A stretch of 64,000 nt of DNA from JAFLCM01 sp964510955 (GTDB lineage: Bacteria; Planctomycetota; Phycisphaerae; Phycisphaerales; UBA1924). Below are positions 28,101 to 35,399 of the stretch, piece by piece. Made by a program: the position numbers and the translations under genes. How positions within the stretch are numbered: position 1 is the first letter of the stretch; each line of letters starts with the position of its first letter. The DNA is taken from positions 68,716 through 132,715 of the forward strand of contig CAZEDW010000006.1 of assembly GCA_964510955.1 (NCBI GenBank), written 5' to 3'. The notes beneath the pieces were generated by a model. That model was not told the DNA's origin and ran no database searches. It worked only from the letters and a program-made list of their open reading frames with translations.

Positions 28101-30049
28101 ACTTTCAGCGGTTTGTCGCCGCTGAAGGTCACGTGCGTATCCACGCTCGCCAGCCGGATCGGGCCCGCCGACGCCGGCGCGCTCGTCACCTTCACGTCCA
28201 GGTCGCCGATCGCGACCCGCGCCTCGCCGTGCGAGCGAGCAAGATCAGGCTTGCCCGACAGCGCCCCGATGACCTCGAAGTCCGTCAGCGTCAAGAGCCC
28301 GAGCCCCTTGCCGTCGATGGAAACCCCGGCGTCCTTGGGCATGAACCGCCGCGCCAGGTAGCCCGGCGCTTGCGTCTCGATCTTGATCCCGTCCTCGCGG
28401 GATCGCACGCGGTCCGCGTCGATCCACAGGTTGAACCACAGGCTGGTCTTGTCGCTGAGCACGCCGCCGGCCAGGTAGGGCGAAGACGCCTTGGGCGCCC
28501 CGGCCCCGCCCGGGGGCGCCTCCGCCGTCTGCACCCCGGCGCGGATGTCGGCCTTCAGCACAGGCCCGAACACCTCGTTCAGGTCGATGCCCAGCCCGTC
28601 CACCACCGGCTGGAGCACGCCGGTGGAGAACTTCTCAACCACCAACTTGCCGCGCATCTGGCCCGGGCCCCCCGGCTTGATCGCCCCCTTGTCGTCCAGC
28701 AGTTCCGACGCCACCGCGTCGACCGTGATCGTGCCCGCGTCCGCCCCGCCGACCTGCGATTTGATTTCTCCGATCACCCCGAGGCCTTCGGACATGTCGC
28801 GCGTCCCCACGCTCAGCTCAAACGGCTTGATCGAGAACTCGCTCGCCGCCCCGCCGCCCTGCCCCGCCAATGACAGCTTGCCGGTGGTCTCCGTGCCGCG
28901 CAGCTTGGCCTTCAGGCTCGCGCCCCGGTAGTCCGGCGCAGCGCCGGAACCCACGGCCACCGGAAAGTCCAGCGCATCCAGCAACAGCGACAGCTTCGGC
29001 GGGTTCTCCACCCGAAGCGTCGACGCCGCGCCGCCCGCGCCGAACAGCGCGGCCGGCACCCGCACCTCGACAAACGCCGGACGCGAGGCGTCCGCCAGCG
29101 TGAGCCTGCCGCCTTTCAACCGGATGTCCGCCCCGACCCGTGCCGCCTCCGTCGCGCCCGCTCCCGGCGCAGCGCCACCAGGGCCCGCCCCCGCCCCCAT
29201 CGCGACCCTGGCCGCCAGGTCGACCAGCTCGCCCGGGATGTTCGCATCGGCCTTGAGCTCGCCCTGCGCCTTGTCAAGCGTCACCAGCCCGTCGGCCCGC
29301 GTTAGGTCGGTCGCGCTCACCTCGAGCGCCACCGCCCGCTTGCCGTCCAGCGTGTCGGCGGTGGCCGTGAGCTTCAGCGGCGCGCCGAGCGTGAACGCGC
29401 CGCTGGCCGTGATGTTGGTGAGCCCGAGCGTCTGCACGCCGCCCTTCCCGCCTGCACTCGGCGCCAACTCGCCGGTGAACTTCACCTCGGAGTTGGCAAG
29501 GGTCAGGGTCGCGGTCAGCCCCTTGGGCAGCCGGATTTCCGCCGGCTTGGCCGGCGCACCGCCCGGAGTCAGGGGGCCCGGTGTTGGGACGCCCGGTGCC
29601 CCCTTCGTCGAGCGCAGCGCCTCGGCGAGATTCGTCGATGCCCCCTTGCCCCCGACCCCCGCGACCTGCTTGATGTCCGCCTGGAACGTCACCACCACCG
29701 CGCCCACGTCCATCCCGCCGGTCGCCAGCGACAGCAGCCCCGCACCCACCGACGCCGACCCGGTCGCCACCACCCCGCCCTGGGGGTCCAAGAGCGTGAT
29801 CGGCCCCACCTTCTGCGGCCCCGACCACGAGAGGCCGAGCGCATCGAGCTTGAACCTCCCCGCGATCCCGTCGTTCAGTGCGCTCTCGGCGATCCCACGC
29901 CCTAGCTTCGACGCCACCATCGGGCCAAACAGCGCCACCGCCGCGACCAGAACCACGACCACGATGAGCGTCCAGCGGATGATCCGACCCGCCAGCGACC
30001 TGCGCCCGGCGGCCGGCGCGGAGGGAGAGGAACTCGATGTGTTTGGCAT
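25106..30049 (-). CDS. Giant AsmA-like envelope protein
   Basis: The protein has 1647 residues from ATG at 30049. A short cytoplasmic N-terminus is followed by one membrane helix (about 26-47, LIVVVVLVAAVALFGPMV). A very long region of repeating beta-type segments follows (GxxxL..G.., ...VxLxGxxxxxxPxx), as in AsmA/TamB/YhdP-type bridge proteins. The C-terminal part (LPLKISGDLDDPDISIDGEQ) is the typical AsmA end. The protein finishes with seven lysines after DLF. Such proteins span the periplasm and move phospholipids to the outer membrane or affect envelope assembly. It stands alone; ptsN is the next gene upstream on the strand, 69 bp away. Confidence 0.8.
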   Translation of the reverse strand: MPNTSSSSPSAPAAGRRSLAGRIIRWTLIVVVVLVAAVALFGPMVASKLGRGIAESALNDGIAGRFKLDALGLSWSGPQKVGPITLLDPQGGVVATGSASVGAGLLSLATGGMDVGAVVVTFQADIKQVAGVGGKGASTNLAEALRSTKGAPGVPTPGPLTPGGAPAKPAEIRLPKGLTATLTLANSEVKFTGELAPSAGGKGGVQTLGLTNITASGAFTLGAPLKLTATADTLDGKRAVALEVSATDLTRADGLVTLDKAQGELKADANIPGELVDLAARVAMGAGAGPGGAAPGAGATEAARVGADIRLKGGRLTLADASRPAFVEVRVPAALFGAGGAASTLRVENPPKLSLLLDALDFPVAVGSGAAPDYRGASLKAKLRGTETTGKLSLAGQGGGAASEFSIKPFELSVGTRDMSEGLGVIGEIKSQVGGADAGTITVDAVASELLDDKGAIKPGGPGQMRGKLVVEKFSTGVLQPVVDGLGIDLNEVFGPVLKADIRAGVQTAEAPPGGAGAPKASSPYLAGGVLSDKTSLWFNLWIDADRVRSREDGIKIETQAPGYLARRFMPKDAGVSIDGKGLGLLTLTDFEVIGALSGKPDLARSHGEARVAIGDLDVKVTSAPASAGPIRLASVDTHVTFSGDKPLKVKLDDQFQYGGAKFNAVGEMQVTGLLRGDAGAPGGVALNLKEARPKGSLAISNIPTALAALGGEKGLQGARAALGDLLTVKLDAEPGADGSASVKLSIDSAGTKGGGAFVLSQQHVRTEGEGVSLTLNRPAETLNGLLNSAGAGAQVTIDGVEPLTVKLAGLDAALSDSGVRLETIKSKLSVEGKQLGVRLAGPTGGAGSGGAGSGGGAARGGGERVAVDSLRADVVLDGSGGADLTVNAGGGYQASRFSISGTIGSGAVLAPEGVDIRKLSPRGSLSLKDVPTSLLALVDPEQAALVQAVAGPSVDAELSALTDAKGFGLKLTGPGVAVESRAVIAGDRLKVGPTRAQAVITPAAMDAVLAIKAPKLDPRPALKGDAKLALDATEVSLAIAGPTKIDPRPLGQYRIGFRSDNELVVNNAMVLGAGTASARPLNVGVRGLTGNLNANDDPTRVGGEMTAQVKLFNPADPKGDLVTLTVNGGTTLPQQLRELSLDAPDTAAIDRWLGTPELFALALGDHLKVQSMGSTVKQANGTLLQTNIDSPRFVTGITVAMSDGGYRFQPFDAEWTLDPRLADRYVFVDAQGKPTARLARPVKMTLSVESLGLGPVNQLFQPGAFGIDVRLRAPGMSIVTPEGVEADLGDLTARVGTPKGQALGTLNFELATPAVTLAGKGAQGKSQPLSAKGVVEQFADASGNPTPDRAAVTANVTGGLPTPLLDALAGQKGALVDLLGARVDTKIAAAGLSKSAGTLDATLTADNANANAKGSVKAGVFNASEPVVARMNRITPEAGKRYIGSVLPILDKIEKTPDDKPAVITATNLTAPLDGDLKHLNADVVFDLGTVQFKSSDFFGEILKATSNASFGKVGQKIPPFKAKVREGVVEYEKFTLPTGEFELATQGKVDLVKKKMKLTVWVPIFALADELVAKFGAGLPGLKNIANLPLKISGDLDDPDISIDGEQLGKDIVNIPGAAAGGAAGGIEDTLKGIGDLFKKKKKKK

Positions 30050-30118
30050 ATCGCCGCAATCGTATGGACCGCGGCGCGCCCGGTCGACGCCCCCGTTTCA
30101 TCAACCCCGCCGCCCGTT

Positions 30119-30583
30119 TCAGACCTTGGGCGCTTCCTGCGCCAGCAGCAGGTCGTAGATGTCCTGAGACGACCCCGCCTCGTACACCTTGCTGCGGAAG
30201 GCCTCCACCGTCATCAGCCTGCTCACCTTCGCCAGCGCCTGGATGTGGTCGCTGGTGCGGTCGAGCGGGCTGGCGAGCAGGATGACAAGACGCACCGGCT
30301 TGCTGTCGATCGACTGGAAATCGATCGGGCTCGCCGGCTTGCCGATGGCCATCGCCAAGGTAGGGATGCCCTCGCACTTGCCGTGCGGGATCGCCAGCCC
30401 GTGCCCGATGCCCGTGGTCCGCGTCGTCTCACGCGCCCATACCGCGTCCTTCAGCAGCTGCGCGTTCTGGATGCGCTTCTGCCCGGCCAGAACATCAACC
30501 AGCTCCTCAATCGCCGACTTTCGATCCGACGCGGCGAGCGGGACTTTGATGCAGCCAACACTTAGAAGGTCAACAAGGTTCAT
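30119..30583 (-). CDS. ptsN: PTS EIIA protein, nitrogen-PTS type
   Basis: The protein has 154 residues from ATG at 30583; an upstream in-frame start would add only six Arg/Trp residues. It carries the EIIA-fru/mtl fold: RETTRTTGIGHGLAIPHGK, with the phospho-accepting histidine in AIPHGK, then PVRLVILLASP and HIQALAKVSRLM. No membrane EIIB/EIIC is fused or adjacent, so it fits the regulatory PtsN (EIIANtr), which in other bacteria controls K+ transport and stress responses. HPr and EI are not in the window. It lies between rsmB and the AsmA-like gene. Confidence 0.85.
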   Translation of the reverse strand: MNLVDLLSVGCIKVPLAASDRKSAIEELVDVLAGQKRIQNAQLLKDAVWARETTRTTGIGHGLAIPHGKCEGIPTLAMAIGKPASPIDFQSIDSKPVRLVILLASPLDRTSDHIQALAKVSRLMTVEAFRSKVYEAGSSQDIYDLLLAQEAPKV

Positions 30584-30694
30584 GCGGCGGGCCCACGCCA
30601 ATCAACGACGGGCCGGGCATGGTACCCGACCACGCCAACCAATGCGAGCCGCGACATCCGCCGCCCTTCAGACGGTTTGGTGGGCGTCCGGTGC

Positions 30695-32227
30695 CTATTC
30701 GAGCACCACGCTGTACGCGCCATCGCTGTACCGCTCGCTCGGCTCACCCGGCCCGCCCTCGGGAAGCCGCTGGTGCTCCCGAGAGATCTTGAACATGTGC
30801 CACTTCGCCGCCCACCGCGCCTGCTCCCGGTTCTCGCTCGGGTCGAGGCTGCACGTCGAGTACAGAATCCGTCCGCGCTCATGCCCCTGGCCGCCCGCGC
30901 GCAGCAGCGGGATCGCGTCGGCGATGATCTGCTTCTGCATCGACGCCAGCTTCTCCTGCCGCCCCCGCTCAAACCGGTACCGCGCCTCGACCCGCCGTGC
31001 CAGCACACCCGTGTTCGAGCACGGGACATCCAGCAGCACCAGGTCCGCGGTCCCCGCGAGCCCGCGCAGCTTGTCAAACGCCACCACCTCGACGTTCGCC
31101 AGCCCCTCCAGCACCCGCTGCAGCGTTCGGAAACGCGGCAGGTCCACGTCCGTGGCGATGACCCGCGAGCCCGGGAACGTCGCCGCCAGTTGGCGGGTCT
31201 TGGTCCCCATCCCGGCGCACACGTCGATCACCACCTCGGGCTTCAGACCGCTCACGCTCGAGACCGCCAGCGCCGACGCCGGGTCCTGGGCCCAGATGTC
31301 GCGCCGACTCCGCAGCAGCTCGCCCAGCGCGGTGTGCGTCCCGGTCCACACGTGGTGCCCCGGCGATGCGTGCACGCTCAGCCCCTCCTGGGGCAGGGGC
31401 GCCGTCGCGAACGCGGTGTTCAGGATCACCGGCGGGCTGGCCACCCCGTGCAGCGCCAGCCGCCGGACATCCGCCATCGGCATCGACTTGGCCCACTGCC
31501 GCAGCAGTTCGACGGGGTGGCTGGTGGCGATGCTCAGCGACTGCATCGGGTCGCCCGGCAGCAGCTCGACCTTGAACCGCAGCGCCCCCCCGGCCGCCAG
31601 CGGCAACTCGGTTCTCCCCGGCGTCCACACCGGCTGCACGTCGCGGGGGATCCCCGCGTCGTCCCCGCCCATGTGCGTCACCAGGTTCCGCAGCACCGCG
31701 TTGACCAGCCCGCCCGAGCGCACGCTCGCCGTCTTGGCAAACCGCACCGCCTCGTCCACCGCTGAATGCGATGGGACTTTGTCGAAGAAGATCAACTGCG
31801 CCGCCCCTGCCAAGAGCGCCGCGGCCACCTTCGGATGCAGCTCCTCCCACGGCACATCCAGCACCTTGGTCAGCAGGTGCTGTAGGGTCAGCCACCGCCG
31901 CAGCACCGTGTCATAGATCGCGTGCGCCAGCGCGGCGTCGCGCGGGTCGAGCCCTCCGGTATCCAGTTCCGCGATCTCCAGGTCGGGGAACCGCCGTGTC
32001 TGCAGCGACAGGAGCCGGTGCACCGCCGCCCGCGCCGCCGAGCCCGGGGTCTCGGGCCTGCGGGGCCGCTCGGGCCTGTCCGTGGGCGCCCCCGCGCCGC
32101 GCGAGAACCCCGAAGACGGCCCCTTCCCCCGCCCGCGAGGCGGCCCCTTGAACCCGCCCCGGCCCATGCCTCCCTTCGTGGGTGGCCCTCCCCCGCCGCG
32201 TCTTGTCGGTTTGCGTGGTCCGTTCAC
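30695..32227 (-). CDS. rsmB: 16S rRNA (cytosine-967-C5)-methyltransferase RsmB
   Basis: The protein has 510 residues from GTG at 32227; further upstream the frame is open but the sequence is the antisense of the permease gene. A Gly/Arg/Pro-rich N-terminus of about 60 residues precedes the NusB-like domain (ARAAVHRLLSLQTRRFPDLE to about 210). The methyltransferase domain has DVCAGMGTKTRQLAA (SAM site), TDVDLPRF, the catalytic motif DVPCSNTGVLARR and ILYSTCSLDPSENREQ with the second conserved Cys. RsmB makes m5C967 in 16S rRNA. The low-complexity N-terminus is unusual; an ATG at about 32166 is an alternative start. Confidence 0.9.
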   Translation of the reverse strand: MNGPRKPTRRGGGGPPTKGGMGRGGFKGPPRGRGKGPSSGFSRGAGAPTDRPERPRRPETPGSAARAAVHRLLSLQTRRFPDLEIAELDTGGLDPRDAALAHAIYDTVLRRWLTLQHLLTKVLDVPWEELHPKVAAALLAGAAQLIFFDKVPSHSAVDEAVRFAKTASVRSGGLVNAVLRNLVTHMGGDDAGIPRDVQPVWTPGRTELPLAAGGALRFKVELLPGDPMQSLSIATSHPVELLRQWAKSMPMADVRRLALHGVASPPVILNTAFATAPLPQEGLSVHASPGHHVWTGTHTALGELLRSRRDIWAQDPASALAVSSVSGLKPEVVIDVCAGMGTKTRQLAATFPGSRVIATDVDLPRFRTLQRVLEGLANVEVVAFDKLRGLAGTADLVLLDVPCSNTGVLARRVEARYRFERGRQEKLASMQKQIIADAIPLLRAGGQGHERGRILYSTCSLDPSENREQARWAAKWHMFKISREHQRLPEGGPGEPSERYSDGAYSVVLE

Positions 32228-32268
32228 GCGCGGAGTGTAGCGGTCGCCCGCGCGACCGCTCGGGCGGG

Positions 32269-33570
32269 TCAGTCGTGCCGCAGCGCCACGATCGGGTCCT
32301 GGCGTGCCGCCTGGCGCGCGGGATAAATCCCCGCGATCAGCCCCGTCAGCGCCGCCGCGATGAACGACACCAGGATCGACCAAAGCGGAACGCTGGTCGC
32401 CAGCTCGGCGCTGTTGAACATCTTGTTCGCGAACCAGCCGATCCCCACGCTCATCCCCACCCCCAGCAACACCCCCATCACGCCACCCACCGCCGAGAGC
32501 ACGCTGGTCTCGACCAGGAACTGCCAGACGATGTGCCGCCGTGTCGCCCCCAGCGCGCGCCGGATCCCGATCTCGCGCGTCCGCTCGGTCACGCTCGCCA
32601 GCATGATGTTCATGATCCCCACCCCGCCCACCACCAGGCTGATCGCCGCGATCGCCGCCAGCACGAGCTGCCACCGCAGCGCCGCCTTCTTGGCGTCCTC
32701 CAGCAACTGGTACGGGATGACAAACTGGATGTCGTCCATCTTCGGGTGCCGAACCTGGAACACGCGCCGCAGCAGCGCCGCGTCCGTCAGCACCGCGTCC
32801 CGCGACGCCGATTCAAACAGCACCTCCCGCACCTGGACCTCCTCGGCGCTGCCCGAGCCCTGCGTCCGCCGCACCACAAGATCGCCGAACTGCATCCGCG
32901 CCGTCGTGATCGGGATGTGCATGTCGAGGTTGAAATCACGGCCCACCAGCGCGGCCCCCGCGCCCCCCGAAGTCCCCACCGACTCCAGCACCCCCACCAC
33001 CGTGATCACCTTGCCGTCCACCCGCACCGTGGCGCCCAGCGGGTCGTCGAACGGGAACAGCGTCCGCGCCATGTCGTGCCCCAGCACCCCCACCGGCGCC
33101 GCCTCGTCCACGTCCTGCTGCGACAGGTACCGGCCCCGCGCCACCTTCAGGTTGGCCACCCGCTGAAGCTCCGGCGTGGTGCCGAACGTCTGGCTCTGCT
33201 TGCGCAACGCCTCGCGCAGCACCTGCCCCCCCACGCTCTTGAGCGGCACGATCGCCGCCGCCTGCGGGAACGACTGCTCCACCACCGCAAGGTCATCCCG
33301 GGTGATCCCGTACCGGGCCCGCCACCCGCGCCGGTTCCCCGACTGCATCTGCGCGCTCTCGGGCGGCTTGATGGACCGGACGATGATGTTCCGCGCCCCC
33401 AGCCGCTCGATCTGCGCCAGCGCCGCCTGCTTCGACCCTTCGCCGATGGCGATCATCGTGATCACCGCCGCCACGCCCAAAATGATTCCCACCGCCGTCA
33501 GCACGCTTCGCAAAGCGTGCAACCGGAGGTTGGACAGGCCCAGGCGGATGGTCTCAAGCAAGAACGTCAA
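32269..33570 (-). CDS. MacB-type ABC transporter permease (FtsX/MacB family)
   Basis: The protein has 433 residues, start TTG at 33570. An N-terminal helix (LRSVLTAVGIILGVAAVITM) is followed by a large periplasmic MacB-PCD-like domain (about 45-280), and then three helices in the FtsX domain (NIMLASVTERTREIGIRRAL is the diagnostic motif; IAGIYPARQAARQDPIVAL ends it). The ATPase is not fused and no ATPase gene is adjacent. MacB-type permeases transmit force from cytoplasmic ATP hydrolysis to periplasmic substrates such as lipoproteins or peptides. The gene lies 41 bp upstream of rsmB on the strand. Confidence 0.88.
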   Translation of the reverse strand: MTFLLETIRLGLSNLRLHALRSVLTAVGIILGVAAVITMIAIGEGSKQAALAQIERLGARNIIVRSIKPPESAQMQSGNRRGWRARYGITRDDLAVVEQSFPQAAAIVPLKSVGGQVLREALRKQSQTFGTTPELQRVANLKVARGRYLSQQDVDEAAPVGVLGHDMARTLFPFDDPLGATVRVDGKVITVVGVLESVGTSGGAGAALVGRDFNLDMHIPITTARMQFGDLVVRRTQGSGSAEEVQVREVLFESASRDAVLTDAALLRRVFQVRHPKMDDIQFVIPYQLLEDAKKAALRWQLVLAAIAAISLVVGGVGIMNIMLASVTERTREIGIRRALGATRRHIVWQFLVETSVLSAVGGVMGVLLGVGMSVGIGWFANKMFNSAELATSVPLWSILVSFIAAALTGLIAGIYPARQAARQDPIVALRHD

Positions 33571-33751
33571 AGCAGTCTCGCACGATCTCGGGCGTCAGAG
33601 CCTACCGGCGCACGCACGACCGGTGGCGGCCCACCCCTCCGGGCCGGGGGAGAGGGTGGCATCGCGTCACGATACGACGCGCCAGAGCCCCCGGCGCTTC
33701 ACCATCCCGGCATCTTTGCCCATCCTTTGCCAACTCGCCGGCAGCACGCCC

Positions 33752-34333
33752 TCACCCCGGCTCCCGCAGCCGCTCCTCCAGCGCCCGGAGCGCGTGGTGC
33801 AGCCGCGACTTCACCGTCCCTGTCGGCACCCCCAGCGCCATCGCGATATCCCCCAGCGCCATCCCCGACCCGAACCTCATCATCACCACCTCGCGCTGCC
33901 CATCAGGGAGCGCATCAATCGCCCGCAGCAAACTTGGGTTCCCCTCCAACGATCCGGCGGCGGCCCCGCCGTCCCCCCCACCCCCAGCCCCGGCCTCATC
34001 CCAACCACGCCCCGACCCGCCGGCGTCACCAACCACCCCCGGCAACCCCGCCCGCCCGCGCTTCCGCACGATCGTCAGCGCCGTGCTCCGCACCACCGGG
34101 TACAGAAAAGTCGTCATCTTGGCCGTCAATGTCAGCGTGGAAACCCGACGGGCCAGGTAAGCAAAAGTCTCCTGCACCGCGTCCAATGCCAGTTCATGAT
34201 CCCGCGTAAACCGAAGCGCGACCGACCCCACCCATCCTTTGTGCCGGTGATACAACACCTCGAACGCCGCCATATCGCCCTTGCCCGCGGCGACCACCAG
34301 TTCCGTATCGGTCCATGTGTTGGGATCGGTCAC
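33752..34333 (-). CDS. ECF-type RNA polymerase sigma factor
   Basis: The protein has 193 residues from GTG at 34333; an earlier GTG at 34366 would add 11 residues. Region 2 has DMAAFEVLYHRHKGWVGSVA and DAVQETFAYLARRV; region 4 has LPDGQREVVMMRFGSGMALG and TGTVKSRLHHALRALEERL. Between them is a Gly/Ala-rich linker (about 108-135) longer than in typical sigma-E proteins. ECF factors are usually held by anti-sigma factors, but none is adjacent. Genes controlled by it are unknown. It is divergent from the hypothetical gene 213 bp away. Confidence 0.9.
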   Translation of the reverse strand: MTDPNTWTDTELVVAAGKGDMAAFEVLYHRHKGWVGSVALRFTRDHELALDAVQETFAYLARRVSTLTLTAKMTTFLYPVVRSTALTIVRKRGRAGLPGVVGDAGGSGRGWDEAGAGGGGDGGAAAGSLEGNPSLLRAIDALPDGQREVVMMRFGSGMALGDIAMALGVPTGTVKSRLHHALRALEERLREPG

Positions 34334-34546
34334 GCGAGTTCCCCGGACCCATCGTACCGGCCCCACACCTCACCGCTGCGGAGCGCGGCACGTTCCTCCG
34401 CCAAACGAGTCCTCTTGCCCGAGAGCAATTGCTCGACCGCGCCGAGGCCGGCTCACCCATATCCCCGCTACTGGACACCAAGGGCTTTGACGCCAACCAG
34501 CCTGACCTCATTTCAACGGTCGTCGGCATAGACTGCCAGTTCTTCC

Positions 34547-35173
34547 ATGGGTGACGCGACACTTCAACGCGACGAGGTAAGCTGGCTTGCCGCCGTCGAT
34601 TGGTCGCGCGCTCTGACAATCGCCGAGGGGATCGCCGAACCGTGGTTTCGCGTGCAGTCGCTCACCTGCTGTGCCAAGCATGCTCCCGACGACAGGACCG
34701 CGCTCAACCTGATCGAGCGAGCTTGGAGCACCGCCCGCAGTCAGCCCGACAGGTACAGGGCTTACGCCGTTACGCCGTGGATAGTTGAGGCAGCAACCAG
34801 GCGAGGCATGCGCGCCACGGCGGTCGAAATCGTTCAAACCGTGCTGGATCAGCGCGGCTCGATCACGCCGTCAAAGTCGCGGTGCCGCGCGTTAACCGGG
34901 CTCTGGCATGCTTCGATCCCTCTGGGCCCAGACGTCTCCGATCCAGTTCTCAGAGCCTCCGCAGAAGCAGCCTTCGAGCTCATCGGCGCATCACACAGGC
35001 GCCCGCGCGGCATCGGCAAGTCCGAGTTCGCTTCGATCATCTTGACTGCGGTCACGTGCGCCCCCTCCGTCGCAACAGAGCTTCTCGCGGCATGTCCAGA
35101 TCAACCGCTCGCCAAACGCATCCGGGCTCGGATCGCGGAAGGAGAGATGTACCTGCCTCGGCTGTCGTGGTAA
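34547..35173 (+). CDS. Hypothetical protein, all-helical, possible repeat protein
   Basis: The gene encodes 208 residues from ATG at 34547. The sequence is a plausible soluble protein with alternating amphipathic helices (WSRALTIAEGIAEPWFRVQS, TALNLIERAWSTARSQPDRY), resembling TPR/HEAT-like helix pairs, but no canonical motif is clear. Codon use is less GC-biased than in neighbours. No close relation to a known family can be claimed. It has no obvious partner; the YdeP-like gene follows after 226 bp. Confidence 0.6.
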   Translation: MGDATLQRDEVSWLAAVDWSRALTIAEGIAEPWFRVQSLTCCAKHAPDDRTALNLIERAWSTARSQPDRYRAYAVTPWIVEAATRRGMRATAVEIVQTVLDQRGSITPSKSRCRALTGLWHASIPLGPDVSDPVLRASAEAAFELIGASHRRPRGIGKSEFASIILTAVTCAPSVATELLAACPDQPLAKRIRARIAEGEMYLPRLSW

Positions 35174-35344
35174 TCGGCGTTCCTCTCGCCGTGCTTTGCG
35201 CTTGAAGGCACACACCGCCAGTCGCGGAAGGCCCTCCATCCGGAGTACCGCCTCCACGGCCCGCCCAGCCGGCGGCGTCCTTCACATGCTTGGGGTCTGG
35301 CAGTAACCAGCCGGGGCTATTCCCCGCCCTAACGCCCGCCCAAA

Positions 35345-35377
35345 TCCGTCTCCGCGCCCTCCGCGCCTCCGTGGTGA
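35345..35377. repeat. Short degenerate tandem repeat of TCCGCGCC type
   Basis: TCCGTC, TCCGCGCCC, TCCGCGCC and TCCGTGG follow one another just upstream of the YdeP-like gene. Units of 6-9 bp share TCCG. It is a short low-complexity element of the same style as the other repeats in this window. Confidence 0.5.
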
Positions 35378-35399
35378 TCCCCGCTACCCTCCCCCCCGC